A stretch of 64,000 nucleotides of DNA from Anoxybacillus mongoliensis (GTDB lineage Bacteria; Bacillota; Bacilli; Bacillales; Anoxybacillaceae), in contig NZ_JACHEQ010000009.1 of NCBI RefSeq assembly GCF_014201515.1, positions 1-64,000 of the forward strand, read 5' to 3'. The notes beneath the pieces were generated by a model. It was not told the origin of the DNA. It did not search any database and worked only from the letters and a program-made list of their open reading frames with translations. Both the position numbers and the translations under genes were made by a program. Positions 24,856 to 36,432 of this stretch are shown here, piece by piece. Numbering within the stretch: position 1 is the first letter of the stretch; the number at the start of each line of letters is the position of its first letter.

Positions 24856-26212
24856 TTCGTAATCCTTTAGGATAAAAGTTTTTTACAACTCCTTTGACTT
24901 CTTTGCCCCAACCAAGTGGATATCCATCAATAGTGACTAATATCCACCCCCGATCGTTATTCGTCTGTAATGTTTCTCCTTTCATATATCGGAGACTTTC
25001 TTCAAACGTGAGAGACAGATATGTTTGTACTTGCTGTTTTGTTAATGCCATTGCTAATGCGTGGTTTGGTTCAAAACGATTTTTTTTCCATTCTCCGATA
25101 TGAAGACCAGGGCGAACGACTTTTAAGCCGTCTAAACGTGGGCATAAATAAGGAAGAGCAAATATATGCGTCCCAAATGCGTAAAGCGTCCCATCTATTG
25201 TCGTTTGGATTATATTGTTTATAAACGTTTCATAATCACGCCGTATTGCTTTAGATACGTTAGAAGTGGCTACTTTTCCATTCCATCGTTTTGCTTTTCC
25301 TCGTTTGCGCATTTTGGCAACGAAATGTCCTTCTCCTTGGAGATGATGAGGCCAAAGCCTTGCAGTATGTGCGATTTGTTCGTTATATGTGTTCGTCCAA
25401 TTGACAACACCTGGTTGAATCCCGTGTTCTTTTTCGATTGGAACGAGTTCCATGTCGTTGTAAGTCGCTAAAAACCAGTCGATGATTTGCTCATTTTCTT
25501 CTGGGGAGAATGTGCACGTCGAATAAACGAGCGTGCCTCCTTCATTTAACATCTGATAAGCACATGATAAAATGTGTCGTTGTGTTTGTGCACATTTTTG
25601 AACGTGTTCTAAACTCCAAAATTCGATCGCTTCCCCATCTTTTCGAAACATGCCTTCTCCCGAACATGGGGCATCCACTAAAATTTTATCGAAAAATCCT
25701 TCAAATGTTTCCGATAATTTTTCAGGAGTTTCATTTGTCACAACAGCATTTGTAATTCCGAGTCGCTCAATATTTTCAGATAAAGCTTTGACGCGTTTTG
25801 GATGGATTTCGTTTGCTAGTAAAAATCCTTCGTTATTCATTAAGGCAGCTAACTGTGTTGTTTTTCCTCCTGGTGCTGCACATAAATCGAGCACTCGCTC
25901 TCCTGGAGATGGTGAGAGCACTTCAGCTACGAACATGGCACTTGGTTCTTGAATGTAGTACAATCCAGCAGCATGGTACGGATGTTTCCCAGGCTGAGCG
26001 TTGTAATAATAAAATCCTGTAGGACAAAAGGGGATCGGCTCAAGTTCCCATGGGCTCATGTTTAAAAATGTCGATGGTGATACTTTCAATGAATTGACCC
26101 GCAAACCATTGACTTTTCCTTCATTGTATGTCGCAAAAAAACGCTCCGCTTCATCTTGAAGCAAAGCATTCATTTTGGTTACAAATTCTTTTGGTAAATG
26201 ACATGTAGCCAC
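24848..26212 (-). CDS. rsmF: RsmF/NOL1-NOP2-SUN-type rRNA (cytosine-C5) methyltransferase
   Basis: A 454-residue protein with NSUN marks: VLDLCAAPGGKTTQLA (SAM), DAPCSGEGMFRKD and YSTCTFSPEENE, the last two holding the catalytic and resolving cysteines. After about residue 290 comes a C-terminal RsmF-specific/PUA-like region. It likely makes m5C in 16S rRNA, but the exact site is not readable. GTG 26212 overlaps the plsY stop by one base (TAGTG), which argues for coupling; GTG 26221 is an alternative. Confidence 0.88.
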   Translation of the reverse strand: MATCHLPKEFVTKMNALLQDEAERFFATYNEGKVNGLRVNSLKVSPSTFLNMSPWELEPIPFCPTGFYYYNAQPGKHPYHAAGLYYIQEPSAMFVAEVLSPSPGERVLDLCAAPGGKTTQLAALMNNEGFLLANEIHPKRVKALSENIERLGITNAVVTNETPEKLSETFEGFFDKILVDAPCSGEGMFRKDGEAIEFWSLEHVQKCAQTQRHILSCAYQMLNEGGTLVYSTCTFSPEENEQIIDWFLATYNDMELVPIEKEHGIQPGVVNWTNTYNEQIAHTARLWPHHLQGEGHFVAKMRKRGKAKRWNGKVATSNVSKAIRRDYETFINNIIQTTIDGTLYAFGTHIFALPYLCPRLDGLKVVRPGLHIGEWKKNRFEPNHALAMALTKQQVQTYLSLTFEESLRYMKGETLQTNNDRGWILVTIDGYPLGWGKEVKGVVKNFYPKGLRIK

Positions 26213-26793
26213 TATAACCACTTCACTTTCGGTTCTGTTTTGTTTAAAATACGCTTAATATTCGCTCGGTGACGATAAAATACAAAAAGTGTTAATAATA
26301 TGACGACAATGCGCAAAGGAACATCATCGGTCCATACAAATGCATAAGCGGTCGCATACACGCCTGTTAACATGGACGAAAGCGAGACGTATTTTGATAT
26401 ATATAGAATGAGAAAAAAGACAGCTAACATCGTCATAAAGAGAACGGGTGAATAAAATAACAATACTCCACCAGATGTAGCAACCGCTTTTCCACCGCGA
26501 AATTGTGCAAACACCGGATATGTATGACCAAACACAGCACACATACCTGTAATAAGCGGGTGAATATCTACAGAAAACAATACAGGCAAACTTGCGGCTA
26601 ATGTCCCTTTTAAAATATCCGCAATCGTAACAATTAATCCCGCTTTTACACCGAGTACGCGAAACGTATTTGTTCCACCTAAATTGCCGCTCCCATGTTC
26701 ACGTATGTCCACTCCGTACCCTACTTTTCCAACGATCAACGCGAACGGAATTGAACCGAGTAAATAACCGATGATCATAAGCAAAATAGACAT
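26212..26793 (-). CDS. plsY: Glycerol-3-phosphate acyltransferase PlsY
   Basis: A 193-residue membrane enzyme that transfers acyl groups from acyl-phosphate to glycerol-3-phosphate. Family motifs: [27 protein letters not shown], and [25 protein letters not shown] 26793 gives the same length as the B. subtilis protein; GTG 26802 is weaker. Divergent from yneT, as in B. subtilis. Confidence 0.94.
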   Translation of the reverse strand: MSILLMIIGYLLGSIPFALIVGKVGYGVDIREHGSGNLGGTNTFRVLGVKAGLIVTIADILKGTLAASLPVLFSVDIHPLITGMCAVFGHTYPVFAQFRGGKAVATSGGVLLFYSPVLFMTMLAVFFLILYISKYVSLSSMLTGVYATAYAFVWTDDVPLRIVVILLTLFVFYRHRANIKRILNKTEPKVKWL

Positions 26794-26930
26794 CCTATGC
26801 ACCCTTTACCTCGTTAATATTGCCCCATACAGAGGTCATGCTTTTATTGTAACATGCTTTTTTAAAAAATGAAGGCAGGATTATTTTTTTATATGAAGAA
26901 ATACTAGTTTATCATAGGGAGGTAGATGAC

Positions 26931-27335
26931 ATGAATCCAAGTCGTGAACAAATCAAACAAATTTTAAATAAGGCAAAGCGAATTGCTGTGGTAGGATTGT
27001 CAGATCGTCCGGAGCGTACGTCTTATATGGTTGCAAAAGCGATGAAAGAAGCAGGATATGAAATCATTCCAGTTAACCCGCTTATTAAAGAATGGGAAGG
27101 TATTCCGGCTGTTGCTACGTTAACAGATATCGAAGGACATGTAGATATTGTAAATGTGTTTCGTCGCTCCGAACATTTACGTGAAATCGCTGAGCAATTT
27201 GTTCAGATAGATGCAGACGTGTTTTGGACGCAATTAGGTGTATATGATGAAGAGGTGTACCGTGATTTAACTGAAAAGGGTTATACCGTTGTGATGGATC
27301 GCTGCATCAAAGTAGAACATGCGCTCACACGGTAA
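26931..27335 (+). CDS. yneT: CoA-binding protein of the YneT/YccU type
   Basis: A 134-residue Rossmann-fold protein: IAVVGLSDRPERTSYMVAKAM (nucleotide/CoA site), IIPVNP, and VFWTQLGVYDEE ending MDRCIKVEH, all typical of CoA_binding_2 proteins. Function unknown. GGAGG eight bases upstream. It precedes parE in the order seen in B. subtilis. Confidence 0.9.
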   Translation: MNPSREQIKQILNKAKRIAVVGLSDRPERTSYMVAKAMKEAGYEIIPVNPLIKEWEGIPAVATLTDIEGHVDIVNVFRRSEHLREIAEQFVQIDADVFWTQLGVYDEEVYRDLTEKGYTVVMDRCIKVEHALTR

Positions 27336-27336
27336 A

Positions 27337-27371
27337 AACGACCATTCTTTTTGTAATGGTCGTTCTTTTTC
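27337..27371 (+). terminator. Terminator of yneT
   Basis: Perfect 10-bp arms 27337-27346 / 27355-27364 followed by CTTTTTC. Confidence 0.85.
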
Positions 27372-27406
27372 TTCATGACGTTGGACGTTTTACGAATGTA
27401 TGTTAA

Positions 27407-29431
<2,025 letters not shown>

Positions 29432-29435
29432 GGAC

Positions 29436-31832
29436 GTGGAACGAGTATTAGATTTACCGTTTGAAGATGTATTAGGAGACCGATTTGGTCGATATAGTAA
29501 ATATATTATTCAAGAACGTGCTCTACCTGATGTGCGTGATGGATTAAAGCCGGTGCAACGCCGCATTTTATATGCGATGTACGTAGACGGAAACACATCG
29601 GATAAGCCGTTTCGTAAATCGGCTAAAACAGTCGGAAACGTCATCGGTAATTTTCACCCACATGGTGATTCTTCTGTATATGAAGCGATGGTGCGCATGA
29701 GTCAGGAATGGAAGGTAAGAAATGTACTTATTGAAATGCATGGAAATAATGGAAGTATTGATGGAGATCCGCCTGCAGCGATGCGTTACACAGAAGCAAG
29801 ATTATCTGCCATTGCATCGGAATTGTTACGCGATATTGAGAAAGAGACGGTAGAGTTTGTGCCGAACTTCGATGATACGAGTAAAGAACCTGTTGTATTA
29901 CCAGCGATGTTTCCCAATTTGCTTGTCAATGGTTCAACAGGTATTTCAGCAGGTTATGCCACAGAAATTCCACCCCATCATTTAGGAGAAGTGATCGATG
30001 CCGTCATTATGCGTATCGATCATCCGACTTGTACGGTTGATGATTTAATGACTGTACTAAAAGGACCGGATTTTCCAACTGGCGGTATTATTCAAGGAAA
30101 AGAAGGCATTAAAACAGCTTACAAAACAGGAAGAGGAAAAATCATTATTCGTGGTAAAGCCACGATTGAGCAAGGAAAAGGTGGTAAACAAGCGATTGTT
30201 ATTACAGAAATTCCTTATGAAGTGAATAAAGCGAATTTAGTTAAAAAAATTGATGAATTGCGTCTAGAAAAAAAATTGGACGGAATTGTTGATGTGCGTG
30301 ACGAAACAGATCGTACAGGATTACGCATTGTCATTGAAGTGAGAAAAGACGGGAATGCAGAGGGCATTTTAAACTATTTATATAAAAACACAGATTTGCA
30401 AATCACGTACAATTTTAATATGGTTGCTATTCATGAGCGTCGTCCAAAACTACTAAATTTGCTGCAAATGTTAGATGCATATATTGAACATCAAAAAGAA
30501 GTGGTTGCTAATCGTTCGCGTTATGAATTACGAAAAGCAAAAGAGCGTGCTCATATTGTAGAAGGATTAATGAAAGCTGTATCCATTTTGGATGAAATCA
30601 TCGCAACGATTCGAGCTTCACAAGATAAAAAAGACGCCAAAACGAATTTGATGAATCGATATGGGTTTACAGAATCTCAAGCAGAAGCCATTGTTACATT
30701 GCAATTATATCGCTTGACGAATACAGATATTGATGATTTGCGTGAAGAAGCAAATGCACTCCGTGATAAAATTGAGCAATTAACATCTATTTTAGAAAGT
30801 GAAAAAAAGCTATTATCTGTCATTAAATCGGAATTGAGAAAAATGAAAAAAACGTATGCCGATGAACGAAGAACAACCATTGAAGAAGAAATAGAAGACA
30901 TTAAAATCGAAATGAACGTCGTGATTCCAGAGGAAGATGTGATCGTCACGGTTACAAAAGATGGATATATCAAACGAACGAGCATTCGTTCTTATAGCGC
31001 TTCTAACGGACAAGATATTGGACTGAAAGAGGGAGACAGGTTACTAGGGATGTTTGAGATGAATACCACACATACGTTGTTGTTATTTACAAACAAAGGA
31101 AATTACTTATATTGCCCTGTTTATGAACTTCCTGAAATTCGTTGGAAAGATCTCGGTCAGCACATCTCTAATATAATCCCGCTTGATCGGGACGAACAAC
31201 TGACTAGTGCCATCCCAATCACGGATTTTGAAAACGGTTATCTATTATTTATTACAAAACAAGGATTGGTGAAAAAAACACATCTCGTTCATTATAAAGC
31301 GCAACGTTATTCTAAGCCGCTTGTTGCTATGCGATTAAAAGAAGATGATGAAGTTGTACATGTGTATCGAACAGATGGATTTGGACATGTATTTCTCATG
31401 ACGCAATACGGATATGGTTTGTTATTTCAAGAAGAGGAAATTGGAGAAGTTGGTGTTCGGGCGGCAGGGGTAAAAGGAATCCATCTCAAAGATGGGGATT
31501 GGGTCGTTTCTGGTCAACAGGCAACAGACGAAAACATAATACTTGTAACAAAACGCGGAGCAATGAAAAAAATCGCTCGAACAGAGGTCGAACCGTCTAC
31601 TCGTGCGAAACGAGGACAACTTCTCGTTAAAGAAGTGAAGACGAATCCACATCGAGTAGTAAACTGTCATTTCCTCTCACATGGACATGTTGTTTTAAAA
31701 ACAGAGAAAGGGATAATTGAAGAAGTCAACGTTGACGAACTACGATTAAGCGATCGATATGGCAATGTGACATATGTGCTTGACTATGATGAAGTTGGTA
31801 ATGTTACGGATACATGGGTGAAATGGTCATAA
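29436..31832 (+). CDS. parC: DNA topoisomerase IV subunit A (ParC)
   Basis: A 798-residue breakage-reunion subunit. The catalytic tyrosine is in AMRYTEARLS; the quinolone pocket reads HPHGDSSVYEAM with the usual serine and glutamate, that is, the sensitive form. Coiled-coil arms lie about residues 360-480, followed by a C-terminal beta-pinwheel (EEDVIVTVTKDGYIKRTS onward). GTG start four bases after parE; co-transcribed. Confidence 0.96.
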   Translation: MERVLDLPFEDVLGDRFGRYSKYIIQERALPDVRDGLKPVQRRILYAMYVDGNTSDKPFRKSAKTVGNVIGNFHPHGDSSVYEAMVRMSQEWKVRNVLIEMHGNNGSIDGDPPAAMRYTEARLSAIASELLRDIEKETVEFVPNFDDTSKEPVVLPAMFPNLLVNGSTGISAGYATEIPPHHLGEVIDAVIMRIDHPTCTVDDLMTVLKGPDFPTGGIIQGKEGIKTAYKTGRGKIIIRGKATIEQGKGGKQAIVITEIPYEVNKANLVKKIDELRLEKKLDGIVDVRDETDRTGLRIVIEVRKDGNAEGILNYLYKNTDLQITYNFNMVAIHERRPKLLNLLQMLDAYIEHQKEVVANRSRYELRKAKERAHIVEGLMKAVSILDEIIATIRASQDKKDAKTNLMNRYGFTESQAEAIVTLQLYRLTNTDIDDLREEANALRDKIEQLTSILESEKKLLSVIKSELRKMKKTYADERRTTIEEEIEDIKIEMNVVIPEEDVIVTVTKDGYIKRTSIRSYSASNGQDIGLKEGDRLLGMFEMNTTHTLLLFTNKGNYLYCPVYELPEIRWKDLGQHISNIIPLDRDEQLTSAIPITDFENGYLLFITKQGLVKKTHLVHYKAQRYSKPLVAMRLKEDDEVVHVYRTDGFGHVFLMTQYGYGLLFQEEEIGEVGVRAAGVKGIHLKDGDWVVSGQQATDENIILVTKRGAMKKIARTEVEPSTRAKRGQLLVKEVKTNPHRVVNCHFLSHGHVVLKTEKGIIEEVNVDELRLSDRYGNVTYVLDYDEVGNVTDTWVKWS

Positions 31833-31897
31833 TTCCCTTGCATTCATTTATGATTTCAATTATATTGAAAAAGGTATAGTTTGTGTGTGGGGGATTT

Positions 31898-32287
31898 ATG
31901 ATGAGATTTAAACGTCAAGAGCCTTTTCGATATCAGTTTGGTCAACCACTTCCATGTACGTTTCGTATTACACGCATTGGTGAACGAGAAGTCGAAACAG
32001 ATAAAGGAGTAGCTGAAATTCACGATATTAGTCCACGCGGCGTTCGACTGGAGACAAATTTAAATTTACCGATTGACTCTGCAAAAGGTGAACTCGAAGT
32101 GGAGTTACAGTTTACGATTGTTGATCAACCAATAGCCGTTCGAGGCATTGTAATTTGGAAAAAAGCATACGCAAATGAGTTTCAATATGGTCTTTCATTA
32201 GAGATTTCAAAGCAAGAAGAAATGTCATTAATTGGTGAAATCAAGAGACATGCGGCGATGTATGCACGAAAAAAGGAAAGTAATTAA
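31898..32287 (+). CDS. PilZ-domain protein
   Basis: A 129-residue single-domain protein. An Arg-rich start (MMRFKRQEPFRYQF) and the tract EIHDISPRGVRLET match the two halves of the PilZ c-di-GMP site (RxxxR and D/NxSxxG); the first half is not an exact match. It may sense c-di-GMP, or only keep the fold. Two ATG codons stand in tandem after GGGGG. Lies after parC with its own terminator. Confidence 0.8.
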   Translation: MMRFKRQEPFRYQFGQPLPCTFRITRIGEREVETDKGVAEIHDISPRGVRLETNLNLPIDSAKGELEVELQFTIVDQPIAVRGIVIWKKAYANEFQYGLSLEISKQEEMSLIGEIKRHAAMYARKKESN

Positions 32288-32292
32288 ATGTG

Positions 32293-32323
32293 AAAAAGAT
32301 GTCCACCCGGGCATCTTTTTTCT
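32293..32323 (+). terminator. Terminator of the PilZ gene
   Basis: Arms AAAAGATGTCC / GGGCATCTTTT (one G-U pair) and a run of T. Confidence 0.78.
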
Positions 32324-32335
32324 TTGAAAATTATT

Positions 32336-32349
32336 TGAAAGCGCTTGAC
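32336..32349. promoter_or_regulatory. Partial cre-like site overlapping the treP -35
   Basis: TGAAAGCGCTTGAC keeps the first ten cre positions but departs in the last four; it touches the -35 element. Confidence 0.45.
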
Positions 32350-32373
32350 TAACTTGTATATACAAGTTAGAAT
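32345..32373 (+). promoter_or_regulatory. Promoter of the trehalose operon
   Basis: TTGACT (32345-32350), 17 bases, TAGAAT (32368-32373). The spacer is filled by the first TreR operator. Confidence 0.8.
32349..32370. promoter_or_regulatory. TreR operator 1
   Basis: A perfect 22-bp palindrome with core ACTTGTATATACAAGT, the TreR-type motif, lying between -35 and -10. Confidence 0.88.
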
Positions 32374-32377
32374 AAAG

Positions 32378-32415
32378 ACAACACACAAACTTGTATATAC
32401 AAGTTTGTGTGTTGT
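32378..32415. promoter_or_regulatory. TreR operator 2, a 38-bp perfect palindrome
   Basis: The same core ACTTGTATATACAAGT extended by 11 matching bases on each side. Its centre is 37 bp from that of operator 1. In RNA it could form a 19-bp hairpin just after the transcription start. Confidence 0.88.
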
Positions 32416-32426
32416 AAACGCTTTAA
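32413..32426. promoter_or_regulatory. cre site downstream of the treP promoter
   Basis: TGTAAACGCTTTAA, 13 of 14 cre positions, between operator 2 and the treP ribosome-binding site; expected to act as a CcpA roadblock. Confidence 0.7.
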
Positions 32427-32440
32427 CTGAGGAGGAATAA

Positions 32441-33847
32441 ATGATGCGACAATCTGTGGAACAAATTGTTCAAGCAGTTGGTGGGAAAGAGAATATTATC
32501 GCAGCTACACATTGTGTCACACGTCTTCGTTTTGCGTTAAAAGATGAAGGGAAAGTGGATAAAGAAGCGCTAGAAAGCATTGATATTGTTAAAGGTTCAT
32601 TTTCAGTAAACGGTCAGTTCCAGGTCGTGATCGGGCAAGGATTAGTTGATAAAGTATACAACGAAATGATTGAAACGACTGGTATTGGTCGAGCAACGAA
32701 GCAAGAAATTAAAGATGCCGCGGAAAAAAAGTTAAATCCGTTACAACGTGCCATTAAAACGTTAGCTGATATTTTTATTCCCATTTTACCTGCCATCGTC
32801 ACAGCCGGCTTACTGATGGGGATTAACAACATTTTAACAGGTTCAGGAATTTTTTATGAAGAAAAATCGATTGTTGATGTTCATGAACAATGGCGCGATT
32901 TTGCTGATATGATTAACTTAATTGCTAATACAGCGTTCGTCTTTTTACCGGGATTAATTGGTTGGTCAGCAGTAAAAAAATTTGGTGGAAGCGAGTTGCT
33001 TGGAATTGTTCTTGGCCTTATGCTTGTTCATCCATCATTATTAAATGCATGGGCATACGCTTCCGCCGTGCAAGAAGGAACAGTGCCGTATTGGAATTTA
33101 TTTGGATTTGATATTCAAAAAATCGGTTATCAAGGTCAAGTGTTACCGATTTTAATTTCATCATATGTGTTAGCGAAATTAGAAATATTTTTGAAAAAAC
33201 GTATTCCAGAGGCGTTTCAGTTGTTGCTTGTTGCTCCAATTGCCTTGCTTTTGACAGGATTTATTTCTTTCATCGCTATTGGCCCTGTGACATTCGGCAT
33301 TGCGAACGCTTTAACAGATGGTCTTGTCTCGCTATTTGATCGTTTTGCTGCATTAGGTGGACTTGTATACGGAGGATTATACGCTGTTCTCGTTGTTACA
33401 GGAATGCACCATACGTTTTTAGCGGTAGACTTACAACTGATCGGTAGTACAGGTGGAACATTTTTATGGCCAATGCTTGCGTTATCGAATATCGCCCAAG
33501 GTTCCGCAGCACTTGCGATGATGTTCGCTACAAAAGATGAAAAATTAAAAGGCTTATCTTTTACATCGGCTGTATCTGCTTATTTAGGTATTACAGAACC
33601 AGCGATGTTTGGTGTAAACTTACGATTCCGCTATCCATTTATTTCAGCTTTAATTGGTTCGGCAACGGCAGGGATTTTTATTACGATCAATAAAGTACGG
33701 GCATCTTCTATTGGTGTTGGTGGACTTCCTGGCTTTTTATCGATCTTCCCTGACAAGTGGGTACCGTTTTTCATCGGTATGGCCATTGTGCTTATCGTTC
33801 CGTTTACATTGACATACATCTTGGCAAAAACGAAAGGCGGTAAGTAA
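32441..33847 (+). CDS. treP: PTS trehalose-specific EIIBC component
   Basis: A 468-residue transporter. The EIIB domain (1-85) has the phosphorylated cysteine in ATHCVTRLRFALKD; the EIIC part (about 105-468) has around ten helices and GITEPAMFGVNLR. No EIIA domain is attached, so a glucose-type EIIA from elsewhere must supply phosphate, as for B. subtilis TreP. Imports trehalose as trehalose-6-phosphate. GGAGG upstream of two tandem ATGs; first used. Confidence 0.94.
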   Translation: MMRQSVEQIVQAVGGKENIIAATHCVTRLRFALKDEGKVDKEALESIDIVKGSFSVNGQFQVVIGQGLVDKVYNEMIETTGIGRATKQEIKDAAEKKLNPLQRAIKTLADIFIPILPAIVTAGLLMGINNILTGSGIFYEEKSIVDVHEQWRDFADMINLIANTAFVFLPGLIGWSAVKKFGGSELLGIVLGLMLVHPSLLNAWAYASAVQEGTVPYWNLFGFDIQKIGYQGQVLPILISSYVLAKLEIFLKKRIPEAFQLLLVAPIALLLTGFISFIAIGPVTFGIANALTDGLVSLFDRFAALGGLVYGGLYAVLVVTGMHHTFLAVDLQLIGSTGGTFLWPMLALSNIAQGSAALAMMFATKDEKLKGLSFTSAVSAYLGITEPAMFGVNLRFRYPFISALIGSATAGIFITINKVRASSIGVGGLPGFLSIFPDKWVPFFIGMAIVLIVPFTLTYILAKTKGGK

Positions 33848-33848
33848 T

Positions 33849-35513
33849 ATGCATCCATGGTGGAAAACAGCGGTCGTGTATCAAATTTATCCAAAGAGTT
33901 TTAAAGATACAAACGGTGACGGAATTGGTGACTTGCAAGGAGTTATAGAAAAACTCGATTATTTACAAACTCTCGGGGTTGATGCCATCTGGCTCACCCC
34001 GATCTACGAATCTCCGCAGCGTGATAATGGATATGATATAAGCGACTATTATCGAATTTACGAGCCATACGGTACAATGGAAGACTTTGAAAAACTTATT
34101 GAAGAAGCGCATAAGCGCAACATAAAAATTGTAATGGATATCGTTGTAAATCATACATCAACAGATCATGAATGGTTCAAACAAGCGCGTTCATCGAAAG
34201 ATAACCCGTATCGTCATTTTTACATTTGGAGAGATGAGCCGAACAATTGGCAATCGAAATTTGGAGGCTCTGCTTGGGAATATGATGAACAAACAGGGCA
34301 GTACTATTTACACTTGTTCGATGTTACACAAGCTGATTTGAATTGGGAAAACGAAGAAGTACGCAAGCGTGTATACGATATGATGCATTTTTGGTTACAA
34401 AAAGGAGTAGACGGCTTCCGTTTAGATGTTATTAATTTAATTTCGAAAGATCAACGATTTTTAGACGATGATGGTTCAACTCCTCCGGGTGACGGTAGAA
34501 AATATTATACAGATGGTCCACGCATTCATGAATTTTTGCAAGAAATGAATCGAGAAGTGTTTTCGAAGTACGATATGATGACAGTAGGGGAGATGTCATC
34601 AACGACAATTGATCATTGTATTTTATATACAAATCCTGATCGTCATGAACTGAATATGACGTTTAATTTTCATCATTTAAAAGTCGATTATCCAAATGGG
34701 GAAAAGTGGGCAGTTGCTGATTTTGACTTTCTACAATTAAAAAAGATTTTATCAGAATGGCAAGTGAATATGCATAAAGGCGGTGGATGGAACGCTTTAT
34801 TTTGGTGCAATCATGACCAGCCACGCATCGTCTCTCGTTATGGTGATGATGTACGGTATCATAAAGAATCTGCAAAAATGTTAGCAACAACGATTCATAT
34901 GATGCAAGGAACTCCTTATATTTATCAAGGTGAAGAAATCGGAATGACCGATCCAAAATTTGTACGAATTGATGACTATCGGGATGTCGAATCATTAAAT
35001 ATGTACCGAATATTAAAAGAGCAAGGAAAAAGTGAACAAGAGGTATTGCATATTTTACAGCGAAAATCTCGTGACAACTCTCGAACACCGATGCAATGGA
35101 GCGATGAGCAGCATGCAGGCTTTACAACAGGGACGCCTTGGATTTCTGTCGCGAATAACTATAGAGAAATTAATGTTCAACAAGCATTGCAAGATCCAAC
35201 ATCTATTTTTTATCATTACCAAAAACTCATTCAATTGCGTAAACAATACGACATCATTACAACAGGAGACTACGAACTTATTTTAGGAGATCATCCGTCC
35301 ATTTTTGCATATATTCGCAACGGAAACGATGAAAAACTTGTTGTGATTAATAATTTTTACGGACAAGAAACGGTTTTTGAATGGCCAAAACATATAGATA
35401 TAAGTGAATATACAAGTCAAGTTTTATTATCAAACTACGATGATTCACCAAATGAATTTAAGCAAATGACGTTACGTCCATATGAATCCATTGTTTATTA
35501 CTTGAAAAAATAA
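33849..35513 (+). CDS. treC: Trehalose-6-phosphate hydrolase (GH13)
   Basis: A 554-residue alpha-amylase-family enzyme splitting trehalose-6-phosphate to glucose and glucose-6-phosphate. GH13 motifs: MDIVVNHTS, GFRLDVINL (nucleophile Asp), GEMSS (acid Glu) and CNHDQPR. It starts one base after treP; the B. subtilis homolog is called TreA. Confidence 0.94.
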   Translation: MHPWWKTAVVYQIYPKSFKDTNGDGIGDLQGVIEKLDYLQTLGVDAIWLTPIYESPQRDNGYDISDYYRIYEPYGTMEDFEKLIEEAHKRNIKIVMDIVVNHTSTDHEWFKQARSSKDNPYRHFYIWRDEPNNWQSKFGGSAWEYDEQTGQYYLHLFDVTQADLNWENEEVRKRVYDMMHFWLQKGVDGFRLDVINLISKDQRFLDDDGSTPPGDGRKYYTDGPRIHEFLQEMNREVFSKYDMMTVGEMSSTTIDHCILYTNPDRHELNMTFNFHHLKVDYPNGEKWAVADFDFLQLKKILSEWQVNMHKGGGWNALFWCNHDQPRIVSRYGDDVRYHKESAKMLATTIHMMQGTPYIYQGEEIGMTDPKFVRIDDYRDVESLNMYRILKEQGKSEQEVLHILQRKSRDNSRTPMQWSDEQHAGFTTGTPWISVANNYREINVQQALQDPTSIFYHYQKLIQLRKQYDIITTGDYELILGDHPSIFAYIRNGNDEKLVVINNFYGQETVFEWPKHIDISEYTSQVLLSNYDDSPNEFKQMTLRPYESIVYYLKK

Positions 35514-35540
35514 TGGTAAAATATTTTTCGGTGATAAACA

Positions 35541-36263
35541 ATGAGCGAAAATAAATATTTATCGATTTACAATGACTTATTATCAAAAATTGAAAAAGGA
35601 ATTTTTAAACCAGGGATGAAAATTCCTTCTGAAAATCAACTTGTTGAACAATATGAAACATCGCGAGAAACGATTCGAAAGGCGCTCAATTTACTTTCAG
35701 AGCATGGATATATTCAAAAAATTAAAGGAAAAGGTTCCATTGTATTAGATGTACGTAAATTTGATTTCCCGATTTCGGGGTTGATTAGTTTTAAGGAATT
35801 GGCACAAAAGCTTGGAAAGCCATCGCGGACAATTGTTGAGCAGCTTGAAATGGTCAAGCCTGATGAAGTGTTAAAAAAACATCTTCATGTCACAGCACGA
35901 GAAGATATTTGGAAAGTTGTGCGCGTGCGAGAAATTGAAGGTGAACGCATTATTTTAGATAAAGACTTTTTTAATAAAAAATTTGTTCCGTTTTTGTCTA
36001 AAGATATATGTGCGCGGTCCATTTATGAATATTTGGAGAAGGAATTGCAATTAAAAATTAGCTTTGCGAAAAAAGAATTTTTTGTGGAAGAATGCACAGA
36101 AGAAGATCGTATGTATTTAAACTTAAAACAATATACACACGTTGTCGTTGTACGAAATTACGTTTATTTAGACGATGCGAGTTTGTTTCAATATACAGAG
36201 TCCCGTCATCGTCTTGATAAATTTCGATTCGTTGATTTTGCGCGGCGCATTCATTTGCATTGA
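35541..36263 (+). CDS. treR: Trehalose operon repressor TreR (GntR family, HutC-type)
   Basis: A 240-residue regulator: an N-terminal GntR helix-turn-helix (residues 1-70, SENQLVEQYETSRETIRKAL) and a UTRA effector domain (about 90-235). It would bind the two palindromes upstream of treP and release on trehalose-6-phosphate. Located 27 bases after treC in the same operon, so it is autoregulated. Confidence 0.93.
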   Translation: MSENKYLSIYNDLLSKIEKGIFKPGMKIPSENQLVEQYETSRETIRKALNLLSEHGYIQKIKGKGSIVLDVRKFDFPISGLISFKELAQKLGKPSRTIVEQLEMVKPDEVLKKHLHVTAREDIWKVVRVREIEGERIILDKDFFNKKFVPFLSKDICARSIYEYLEKELQLKISFAKKEFFVEECTEEDRMYLNLKQYTHVVVVRNYVYLDDASLFQYTESRHRLDKFRFVDFARRIHLH

Positions 36264-36432
36264 AAATAATGGTGTGGGCTCAAAAGAGCGGTAATGCTCC
36301 TGTATAGGACAATATGGAAAAATAGACCACCACTAAAACCTAGTAAAACCAAGGGTTTCAGAGGTGGTCTATTTCACATACCTCGGTGAAATTTAATCAA
36401 AAATGGGGCTTTTGAGTCAGCCCCATTATTTT
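36263..36432. mobile_element. MITE-like or IS-end remnant with imperfect terminal inverted repeats
   Basis: Ends 36263-36289 and 36406-36432 are inverted repeats matching at 21 of 27 positions, sharing AAAATAATGG and CTCAAAAG. Inside is a 12-bp perfect inverted repeat, AAATAGACCACC / GGTGGTCTATTT. No transposase is present. It fills the gap from the treR stop to the rpmG stop codon. No clear direct target repeat is visible, so alternative readings are a decayed IS or a complex terminator. Confidence 0.5.
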
